Shown one piece after another: positions 37,017-43,998 of a stretch of DNA of 64,000 nt. The position numbers and the translations under genes are program-made. Origin of the DNA: Bremerella volcania (GTDB lineage: Bacteria > Planctomycetota > Planctomycetia > Pirellulales > Pirellulaceae); assembly GCF_007748115.1 (NCBI RefSeq), contig NZ_CP036289.1, forward strand, positions 3,782,001-3,846,000, written 5' to 3'. How positions within the stretch are numbered: the stretch's first letter is position 1; every line of letters starts with the position of its first letter. The notes beneath the pieces are model-generated. The model made no database searches, was not told the origin of the DNA, and saw only the letters and a list, made by a program, of their open reading frames with translations.

Positions 37017-38606
37017 CTAGCCAGTGGGTGCCTTATCGTCTGGGGTGATCCCTTTCACCTCGACCGCATCGACCTCGACATCCGGCGAATCCGGGGCGCG
37101 AAGCCTAATCGCTTCGATTTCCGCTTGCCGGCAGTAGTCGATCGCTTCGCCCAAGATCCGCGCTGCTTCCTGATCGGCGTGAAACCCCTTCGAGTTTTCA
37201 CTGCTGATAAAGTCGAGCCGCCACATTCCCTTCTTTTGAAGTTCCAGAATCGGCGCCAATTGCTCATCCGTGGCACCGGCTGCCTTGGCCGCGTTGATCG
37301 CGTCGAGCATCGAAGTCATCGCGACGGCCGATCGCTCGATCAGATCTTGCGTTCTAGCCTGAATGATTTCGACCCGCTGCTTCAACTCACCCTCATTCAC
37401 ATTGTGGCACGTTTGGCACGATCGGTTGACGTTCAACATCGGGCTACGAACATTATGGCTACTGACCTTCATCGCCCCCTTTCGTTCGTAGGGCATATGA
37501 CAATCAGCGCAACTCACGCCGCTGCGGGCATGAATTCCCTGACTCCATAGCTCGAACTCTGGATGCTGAGCCTTGTAGATCTTGGCCCCCGTTTCACCAT
37601 GTTTGTAGTCGAGGAAATCACTGCCGTCGGGGAACTTGTGATCGTCGTATAGCTTTTCGATCTGCTCTACTTTCAGCCCATTACCCCAAGGAAAGAACAG
37701 TGTCTCTTTGCTCGCACAGTAATACTCGACGTGACACTGGGCACAGACGAACGTTCTCATTTCTTGTCGCGAGGCATCGAGATTCGGGTCGTAATCGCGT
37801 TCTCGGTTCCCGCCGCGCCAGCGCTCGATACTCGGTAGATGAACCACCGGATCGTCACTCTTGGCTAGTGCCGCAATTCCTTGGACGAAGCCTGGTCGCG
37901 TGACTCGAATCGCCATCGACTCGGGATCGTGGCAATCAACGCAACTCACCGGATGCGCTTTCCCCTCGCCTGACGTCCCATCGGGCGTCTTCATTAGCTC
38001 GCCATGGGCATCGGCGTATTCCATGGCGCTCATCGCCTTGAAGCCAGCCATCACGGCCGGCCAATTGAAATCGGAGGCCAGATCCTCCGCGGTGACCTCG
38101 GTGTTACCTTCTTCCATCAGCCCCAATCGGCGGTAGGTGGGAATGATCGAAGCATGACAATGCAGACAAGCCCCCGCTTGCTTCCGCTCGGTCACGCGTT
38201 TGGTCACCTCTTGATCACTAAGCATGTAGGCATGGCCACGGGCCTCGCGATAATCGAGGCTGAATGCATACCCTGCGTACAATCGTTTGAGCCACGGATG
38301 TGCCTCGAGTTTGCTGGCCGTCAACGCCTCGGATCCGCCGTATTCGGACTCTTCGGAATCTACCGTCAGCAGGTAAGAATCATACTGGTCCGGCCAATTG
38401 ACGCCCCAGATTTTGGGGTCCGTCGTCACTTCGTCGACTTCCTCCAGCCGGACAAACGGTACCCGAGCCTCCTGCTTCTTCTCGAAGATATTGGTCAGCA
38501 GCGCCACCAGGCCGAACGTCACCACGGCGAACAACAGCATCAGTCCCGCCAACGAAGCAAAGGACGGTCTACGGTTCGAACTGCCGGAAGAGTTGTCAGA
38601 ACTCAT
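37017..38606 (-). CDS. nrfA: Ammonia-forming cytochrome c nitrite reductase NrfA
   Basis: A 529-residue periplasmic pentahaem enzyme with an N-terminal anchor/signal helix. Five haem motifs are visible: CLHCH at about 146, CVDCH, CAQCH, CADCH and CQTCH. The active-site context is well conserved: CAQCHVEYYC (catalytic Tyr) and WSQGIHARSGVSCADCHMPY (catalytic His). The first haem site is CxxCH instead of the CxxCK of classical NrfA, so His rather than Lys is the likely ligand or the iron is coordinated differently. It reduces nitrite to ammonium, with electrons from NrfH encoded 12 bases upstream. The C-terminal 20 residues are an acidic tail. Confidence 0.92.
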   Translation of the reverse strand: MSSDNSSGSSNRRPSFASLAGLMLLFAVVTFGLVALLTNIFEKKQEARVPFVRLEEVDEVTTDPKIWGVNWPDQYDSYLLTVDSEESEYGGSEALTASKLEAHPWLKRLYAGYAFSLDYREARGHAYMLSDQEVTKRVTERKQAGACLHCHASIIPTYRRLGLMEEGNTEVTAEDLASDFNWPAVMAGFKAMSAMEYADAHGELMKTPDGTSGEGKAHPVSCVDCHDPESMAIRVTRPGFVQGIAALAKSDDPVVHLPSIERWRGGNRERDYDPNLDASRQEMRTFVCAQCHVEYYCASKETLFFPWGNGLKVEQIEKLYDDHKFPDGSDFLDYKHGETGAKIYKAQHPEFELWSQGIHARSGVSCADCHMPYERKGAMKVSSHNVRSPMLNVNRSCQTCHNVNEGELKQRVEIIQARTQDLIERSAVAMTSMLDAINAAKAAGATDEQLAPILELQKKGMWRLDFISSENSKGFHADQEAARILGEAIDYCRQAEIEAIRLRAPDSPDVEVDAVEVKGITPDDKAPTG

Positions 38607-38618
38607 GATGCATACCTA

Positions 38619-39176
38619 TCAACGGGAGTCAGGTTCCAAAGTGGGATAAACCCTCGAATGAAGCGAATGTCCAACGTCCGCATGGCAATGGACGCACGAC
38701 ATCGTCTCGCGGTTTGGACTCGCCGGGAGCATGTTGTGCACAAAGTCAGCATGACAATGCAAACAGGAATGCTGCGTTACCAGGCGATTGCGAGGCTTGA
38801 TCCGCAAAGGATCGGGGTAGTCGTCAAAGGTGAACGCCAACGAATGAAAGAAGCCGTTGTCTGCTTTGGTTACCCACTTACCAATCGGGTCGTGAGAGAG
38901 ATGGCAATCGTTGCAAACGGCGACGTCATGATGGCTCGATTTCTGCCAGGTATCGTAGGGCTCTTGCATCACATGACAGTTGACGCAACTCTTGGGATCA
39001 TTGCTGAGATAGCTCGCCCCTTTGCCGTAGCCAAAGGTGAATGTTCCCAGTCCGAGAACCACCCCGAGAAGGATGGCAAAAAACGAAGAGAACAGTCCTG
39101 CGTAGATCTTGGCTCTCGGGTATCGGCGCCGGAACCGCTGGTCTCTCCGCGGTGATGAGTTCTCGCGCTGAGTCAT
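38619..39176 (-). CDS. nrfH: Tetrahaem quinol dehydrogenase NrfH
   Basis: A 185-residue NapC/NirT-family cytochrome. One N-terminal membrane helix (LFSSFFAILLGVVLGLGTF) is followed by four haem motifs: CVNCH, CNDCH, CLHCH and CVHCH. The VMQEPYDTWQKSSHHDVAVC spacing is typical of NrfH. It takes electrons from menaquinol and passes them to NrfA, which follows on the same strand by 12 bases. The ATG at 39176 has GGGGAA about 8 bases upstream; an in-frame start at 39203 has no such site. Together they make a full nitrite-ammonification module. Confidence 0.93.
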   Translation of the reverse strand: MTQRENSSPRRDQRFRRRYPRAKIYAGLFSSFFAILLGVVLGLGTFTFGYGKGASYLSNDPKSCVNCHVMQEPYDTWQKSSHHDVAVCNDCHLSHDPIGKWVTKADNGFFHSLAFTFDDYPDPLRIKPRNRLVTQHSCLHCHADFVHNMLPASPNRETMSCVHCHADVGHSLHSRVYPTLEPDSR

Positions 39177-39389
39177 CCGGACTCTTCCCCTTAATATCTT
39201 CAATCGTGGGCGCTATCCCTAAGCAGACAATCGACCTTCAAGGGCAGGAATTACTCGGCATGTTACCCATCAGGTGATCGGCGAACAAGCAAATTCCAAT
39301 AGGGAAGGCGATTCTTCATGCCGCCCTAACGCAGGACAATCGATCAGATCAGCGGACGGATCTCGCGAATTCGACAAGATACGCATCAA

Positions 39390-39659
39390 GTGTCGTCGAA
39401 CCTTGGCCAGAAGGCGTCAGTCATCGGCCAGGTGTGTGCGATGAGGGATGAAATGAATCGCTTCATCCAAACTTCGTCCGCCGATCAACGCAATTCGGCC
39501 GAACAGGTTCGCCAGATCGGGAGCGAAATCGAGGCGATGGTCGAAGAGATGCTCGGCGGCATGAAATCCATCCGCGAAGCGAGCGAATCAATTGGCCAGC
39601 GGGTGCGAAGCTCCTACCAGGAATTTACCAGCGTGCTGGACGAAGCCGGGCTGCCCTAA
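39390..39659 (+). CDS. Small helical protein, unknown function
   Basis: An 89-residue protein (GTG start; an ATG at 39441 gives 72 residues). It is almost entirely alpha-helical and coiled-coil-like, with repeating polar heptads (EQVRQIGSEIEAMVEEMLGG, IREASESIGQRVRSSYQEF), reminiscent of a signalling helix from chemotaxis receptors but far too short to be one. No signal peptide or cysteine cluster is seen apart from one Cys. A strong terminator 32 bases after its stop supports it as an expressed gene. Confidence 0.5.
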   Translation: MSSNLGQKASVIGQVCAMRDEMNRFIQTSSADQRNSAEQVRQIGSEIEAMVEEMLGGMKSIREASESIGQRVRSSYQEFTSVLDEAGLP

Positions 39660-39690
39660 CTCGCCGTTCGCTAGTCAAACCAAATGAAAG

Positions 39691-39715
39691 CGGGCCCATT
39701 GGGCTCGTTTTTTTT
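39691..39715 (+). terminator. Intrinsic terminator after the small helical protein gene
   Basis: CGGGCCC (39691-39697) pairs with GGGCTCG (39701-39707) with one G-T wobble and a 3-base loop, followed by eight Ts on the plus strand. It separates the small gene from the MarR promoter. Confidence 0.85.
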
Positions 39716-39782
39716 GGCCACCCCCTCGCTTAGGATAAAGCCGAGATAGCTACCATACAATGGCCTGGCCAATACAGTTGTC

Positions 39783-39811
39783 TTGACGTTTATTGTAGAA
39801 ACGCCTATCCT
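39783..39811 (+). promoter_or_regulatory. Promoter of the MarR regulator, possibly leaderless
   Basis: TTGACG (39783-39788), an ideal 17-base spacer, then TATCCT (39806-39811). Transcription would start about 6-7 bases later, at the MarR ATG at 39818, so the message may have no leader. A GGGGG run lies between the -10 and the ATG. No palindromic MarR operator could be settled by eye. Confidence 0.5.
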
Positions 39812-39817
39812 GGGGGT

Positions 39818-40324
39818 ATGGGCCTGACTCCGCAAAAGCCTCGAACGCATGCCAATTCCAGGAAGTTTGACTCCCTGGAACAGGAAGTCTTTTTGAATTT
39901 ATGGCGTACCTACGATCGTCTGAAAGCGTTCGAGGAACAGGTCTTCGGCCACGCCGGCCTTTCCGCCCAGCAATATAACACACTTCGACTGCTGAAGTCG
40001 GTGCATCCTGATTCGATGCCGACGCTGGTGCTGGGCTCACGGTTGATTTCTCGTGCTCCGGACATGACCCGGCTGTTAGATAAGCTCGAGCAACGCGGTT
40101 TACTGTCTCGTGAGAGACGTCCTGAGAACCGGCGGGTGGTCGAGGTGACCATTACCCCCCAGGGGTTGGAACTGCTGGAAGAACTCGCTTCGGAAGTTCG
40201 CGACTGTCATCGAAAGCAATTGGGACATCTTTCTCCTGACGCACTTCGTCTTCTGGCCTCGCTGCTGAAAGAAGCCCGCGAGCCTCACGAAGATGAAACG
40301 AACCTGTCATTGGTTGATGAATAG
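39818..40324 (+). CDS. MarR family transcriptional regulator
   Basis: A 168-residue winged-helix regulator. The N-terminal dimerisation helices (LEQEVFLNLWRTYDRLKAFE) precede the DNA-binding part with TLVLGSRLISRAPDMTRLLD (helix-turn-helix) and the wing RERRPENRRVVEVTITPQG, followed by a C-terminal dimer helix. MarR proteins usually repress themselves and a neighbouring gene until a phenolic or other ligand binds. The flavin enzyme gene begins 33 bases after its stop on the same strand, a likely target. A promoter with ideal spacing sits right before the ATG. Confidence 0.9.
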   Translation: MGLTPQKPRTHANSRKFDSLEQEVFLNLWRTYDRLKAFEEQVFGHAGLSAQQYNTLRLLKSVHPDSMPTLVLGSRLISRAPDMTRLLDKLEQRGLLSRERRPENRRVVEVTITPQGLELLEELASEVRDCHRKQLGHLSPDALRLLASLLKEAREPHEDETNLSLVDE

Positions 40325-40357
40325 TCGCGACGGACACTGGACAAGTACTTTTGAGCC

Positions 40358-41599
40358 ATGATCGATATTCAGAACAAGCCGCAAGTCGTCGTCATCGGGG
40401 GTGGTCCTGCAGGAGCAACCGTCAGCACCCTTCTCGCCCAGCAAGGCGTCCGCGTGGAACTTTTCGAGCGCGAGAAGTTTCCTCGTTTTCACATTGGTGA
40501 ATCGCTTATTCCTGAAACGTACTGGGTCCTCAAGCGTTTGAACATGCTGCCCAAGCTGAAGGACAGCCAGTTCATCAAGAAGTACAGCGTTCAGTTCGTC
40601 AGTGACTCGGGCAAGCAATCGGCTCCCTTCTACTTTCACGACAACAAAGATCACGACTGCTCGCAGACATGGCAAGTCCGTCGCAGCGAGTTCGACGAGA
40701 TGATGCTTCGCAACGCCGAGGAACATGGCGTGAAAACGCACGAAGGCGTGCGCGTGCTCGACGTCCTCTTCGACGGAGAACGTGCCATCGGCATTCAAAT
40801 CATGGACGAAAACGGCGAGAAACGAGACGTCCACGCCGACGTCGTGGTCGATGCGAGTGGTCAAAGCTCGATGTTGATCAACAAGCTGAAGTTGCGAGTC
40901 CCTGACCCGTCGCTGAACAAGGGCTCGATCTGGACCTACTACAAGGGCGCCAAACGCGACCCTGGTCGCGATGAAGGAGCAACGACGGTCCTGCAGGTCG
41001 AAAACAAGCAAGGCTGGTTCTGGTACATTCCTCTTCACGACGACATCGTGAGTATCGGCGTCGTGGGTGACTTCGACTATCTGTTCAAAGGGCGAGGTTC
41101 GCACGAACAGGTCTTCGCCGAAGAACTCGAGCGCTGCCCTGCCGCGAAGATGCGTGTCGAAGGGGCCGAACAGGTCACCAAGATCTTCGCCACGAAGGAC
41201 TTCACCTACAAATCGAAGCAGGCCGCTGGCGATGGCTGGGTTCTGATTGGTGATGCCCTTGGTTTTCTGGATCCTCTCTATTCCTCGGGCGTGTTACTGG
41301 CTTTAAAGTCAGGCGAGCTTGCCGCCGATGCGATCGTCGAGGGCTTGAAGAAAGGGGACACCAGTCGCAACCAACTAGCCCACTGGGAAAGAGAGTATAT
41401 GGTGGGGATGGAACGGATGCGGAAGCTCGTCTGCGAATATTACGACGGCTTCAACTTCGGCCGTTTCGTTCGTCGCTTCCCCAACCATCGCGGTGATATT
41501 ACGGATCTTCTGATTGGTGATTTGTTCAAAGACAGCCTCGACGAAGTCTTTGAATCGATCGCCACCATGAAGTCAGAATCGGAAATGATGGCTGAATAA
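40358..41599 (+). CDS. FAD-dependent oxidoreductase with halogenase signature motifs
   Basis: A 413-residue flavoprotein. The FAD Rossmann motif is VVVIGGGPAGATVSTLLAQQ at about 11-30, and the FHIGESLIPETYWVL segment follows. WFWYIP at about 218-223 fits W-x-W-x-I-P, the motif that marks flavin-dependent halogenases. FLDPLYSSG near 303 fits their F-x-x-P-x-x-S-x-G channel motif. Lys74/75 in FIKKYSVQF falls where the catalytic lysine of variant-B halogenases lies. It could chlorinate or brominate a phenolic or carrier-bound substrate, or be a related monooxygenase/reductase. It follows the MarR gene by 33 bases. No carrier protein or flavin reductase gene is next to it. Confidence 0.8.
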   Translation: MIDIQNKPQVVVIGGGPAGATVSTLLAQQGVRVELFEREKFPRFHIGESLIPETYWVLKRLNMLPKLKDSQFIKKYSVQFVSDSGKQSAPFYFHDNKDHDCSQTWQVRRSEFDEMMLRNAEEHGVKTHEGVRVLDVLFDGERAIGIQIMDENGEKRDVHADVVVDASGQSSMLINKLKLRVPDPSLNKGSIWTYYKGAKRDPGRDEGATTVLQVENKQGWFWYIPLHDDIVSIGVVGDFDYLFKGRGSHEQVFAEELERCPAAKMRVEGAEQVTKIFATKDFTYKSKQAAGDGWVLIGDALGFLDPLYSSGVLLALKSGELAADAIVEGLKKGDTSRNQLAHWEREYMVGMERMRKLVCEYYDGFNFGRFVRRFPNHRGDITDLLIGDLFKDSLDEVFESIATMKSESEMMAE

Positions 41600-41611
41600 A
41601 CATAACGTTTC

Positions 41612-42355
41612 CTAGCCAGTCTTTAGTCCAGCCAGACCTCCATCGACGCCAATAATCTGTCCGGTGATCCAACTGTTATGAGGATCGACGAGCCAAGCGG
41701 CAAGTGAAGCAATTTCCTCAGGCTTTCCGAGCCGGCCCAGAGGATGTAATGCCTTCGAGGCTTCGGCCGATCTTGGGCGTGACCAGATTACTTCCGTAAG
41801 GGGTGTCTCGACCAGGCCAGGGGCGATGGCATTCACACGAATGTTCTTGCCTGCGTACGTTGTCGCGGCCGACTTGACCAAACCTTCGACGGCCCCTTTC
41901 GCCGCGGCAATCGCTTCATGGTTGGCAAGTCCGATGCGAGCGGCGGCTGACGAAAACAGGACGACGCTCCCGCCTGAATCTCGCATCACGCTACTGGCCG
42001 CACGAATCGCGGCGAATGCGGTGGTGACGTTCAGCGCGATGGTCTGCTCCAGATCCTTCTGCGTCGTGATATGGGCTGGCTTCAGAATCAGCGATCCAAC
42101 GCAGTTGATAATCGAGTCGACGCTACCCAACTTCTCTTGTGCGTGCTTGGCCGCCGCCTCGACTTGCTCGAACTGGGTCGCGTCGGCCACGAAGTAAGGG
42201 GTATCCAGTTCTTCGGCAAGCTTTTGAAGCTTCTCTTCGTTATGAGATACCAACAGTACTCGACACCCGCGAGAAGCAAGCAGGCGGGCCGTGGCAGAGC
42301 CGATCCCGCCGGTTGCCCCAATCACCATGGAAACCGGCATATCGTGCGTCATCAT
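41612..42355 (-). CDS. Short-chain dehydrogenase/reductase
   Basis: A 247-residue classical SDR. The NAD(P)-binding motif is GATGGIGSATARLLASRG near residues 12-30. The catalytic block has Ser in VVLFSSAAARIG but the usual YxxxK is replaced by HEAIAAAKG, so the Tyr appears to be His here. The GLVETPLTEV and SWITGQIIGVDGG segments are typical. The missing Tyr may lower or change the activity. It converges on the flavin enzyme gene with 12 bases between stops. The ATG at 42355 has AAGG upstream; a longer frame to 42478 would overlap the upstream region of the sulfatase gene and is unlikely. Confidence 0.87.
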   Translation of the reverse strand: MMTHDMPVSMVIGATGGIGSATARLLASRGCRVLLVSHNEEKLQKLAEELDTPYFVADATQFEQVEAAAKHAQEKLGSVDSIINCVGSLILKPAHITTQKDLEQTIALNVTTAFAAIRAASSVMRDSGGSVVLFSSAAARIGLANHEAIAAAKGAVEGLVKSAATTYAGKNIRVNAIAPGLVETPLTEVIWSRPRSAEASKALHPLGRLGKPEEIASLAAWLVDPHNSWITGQIIGVDGGLAGLKTG

Positions 42356-42509
42356 GAGAACCTTTTCGTGCGTAATGACATTGTTTGCATTCCTCGGCAA
42401 AAACCGCACGTTCTGAAACGACGCAACGGCGAAATTGATTGGATTTGAGTTCCCTTTTGGTAGATTGACAGGTCCCATGACCGACGCTTTTCCTGCAAGG
42501 ACCTACCTC

Positions 42510-43922
42510 ATGAAGCTCATACGCTTGCCTTTGCTGCTGCTACTTTGCTGCCTGGTTACAGCACCCATCTCTGCGGCCGAGCGTCCTCCAAACGTGATCC
42601 TGGTATTCATCGACGACATGGGCTGGGGGGACTTCTCGAGCTTTGGCAACGAGGACGCTACCACCGAGAACTGCGATCGCCTGGCCGAAGAAGGCATTCG
42701 ATTCACGCAGTTTTACGTTAACTCGCCCATCTGTTCGCCATCACGCACAGCGATCTCAACTGGCCAGTATCCGCAGCGCTGGAAGATCTCGTCTTACCTG
42801 GCCCATCGCCAACTGAACAAGCGGCGGGGCATGGCGCAGTGGCTTGACCCTACCGCGCCAATGCTTGCCGATATGCTTCACGACGCAGGCTACGCTACCG
42901 GGCACTTCGGCAAATGGCATATGGGAGGTCAACGTGACGTGGGCGAGGCACCGCTGATCAGCGAGTATGGCTTCGATGCGTCGCTTACCAACTTCGAAGG
43001 CCTGGGGGACCGCGTTCTCGCAGAGCTTGATGCTTACGATGGCAAGAAGCCGCGACTGCACACACTTGGCAGCGACAAGCTCGGACGTGGCAAGATCACC
43101 TGGGAGAAGCGTGACAAGATCACCCAGACGTTCGTTGATGCAACCATCGATTTCATTAAAGAGGCGAAAGCGAACAACAAGCCGTTTTACGTGAACGTCT
43201 GGCCGGACGACGTTCACTCCCCGTTCTTTCCTCCCAAAGAGCGCCGCGGAGACCAAACCAAACGGCAACTCTATTTGGGTGTGCTGGAAACCATGGACGA
43301 ACAGTTAGGCACGCTCTTCGACTTCGTTCGCAGCGACGAGCAACTGCGTGACAATACGTTGATTTTGATGTGTTCCGACAACGGCCCGGAACTGGGTGCC
43401 GGCAGTGCGGGACCTTATCGCGGCCACAAAACGACCCTGTACGAAGGAGGCGTCCGATCGCCGCTGATCGTGTGGGGACCGGGTTTGATCGATGCCGATA
43501 AGAGCGGTACCACGAATGACCAATCGGTCTTTGCAGCGTTCGACCTGGTACCGAGCCTGCTTTCGATTTGCGGAACGAGTGCGAAAGAAGGTGTCACTTT
43601 CGACGGCGAAGCCTTGCCGGGCGTTCTCCTGGGGAAAACGAACGCTTCCCACTCGACCCCCATCTGTTTTCGCCGCCCGCCTGATCGACCGGAACTGGAA
43701 GGCCAGCAACTTCCCGACCTGGCCGTCCGCGACGGAAAGTGGAAACTGCTTTGTAGCTATGATGGCAGCGACGTCGAACTGTATGACCTGGACCAGGACA
43801 AGAGCGAAACGACCAATGTCGCTGAGAAGAATCCCCAAGTGGTCGCATCGCTGAAAGGAACCTTGCTCGCCTGGCACAAGTCGATGCCGGCGGATAACGG
43901 CCAAGACTGGGAACCGAAGTAA
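42510..43922 (+). CDS. Secreted formylglycine sulfatase
   Basis: A 470-residue arylsulfatase-family enzyme with a signal peptide (LPLLLLLCCLVTAPISAA). Metal-binding DD lies in FIDDMGWGDF near 35. The catalytic Cys is C75 in CSPSRTAISTG, to be converted to formylglycine, and later blocks are GKWHMGGQ and MCSDNGPELG. It differs strongly from the other sulfatase in the window, so it is not a recent duplicate and probably has another substrate. The ATG at 42510 has AAGG about 10 bases upstream; an in-frame start at 42435 would overlap the divergent SDR promoter region. A bidirectional terminator follows its stop. Confidence 0.92.
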   Translation: MKLIRLPLLLLLCCLVTAPISAAERPPNVILVFIDDMGWGDFSSFGNEDATTENCDRLAEEGIRFTQFYVNSPICSPSRTAISTGQYPQRWKISSYLAHRQLNKRRGMAQWLDPTAPMLADMLHDAGYATGHFGKWHMGGQRDVGEAPLISEYGFDASLTNFEGLGDRVLAELDAYDGKKPRLHTLGSDKLGRGKITWEKRDKITQTFVDATIDFIKEAKANNKPFYVNVWPDDVHSPFFPPKERRGDQTKRQLYLGVLETMDEQLGTLFDFVRSDEQLRDNTLILMCSDNGPELGAGSAGPYRGHKTTLYEGGVRSPLIVWGPGLIDADKSGTTNDQSVFAAFDLVPSLLSICGTSAKEGVTFDGEALPGVLLGKTNASHSTPICFRRPPDRPELEGQQLPDLAVRDGKWKLLCSYDGSDVELYDLDQDKSETTNVAEKNPQVVASLKGTLLAWHKSMPADNGQDWEPK

Positions 43923-43939
43923 ACACCGTTGCTCAAATG

Positions 43940-43977
43940 AAAAAGGGTCGATCCATTTCCTGATCGCCCCTTTTTCG
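43940..43977. terminator. Bidirectional terminator between sulfatase and alpha-2-macroglobulin genes
   Basis: GAAAAAGGG (43940-43948) pairs with CCCTTTTTC (43969-43977), with an inner CGATC/GATCG stem. It has A- and T-runs on both sides and serves both converging genes. Confidence 0.85.
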
Positions 43978-43998
43978 TTGCATCACTTCCAACAGCGA

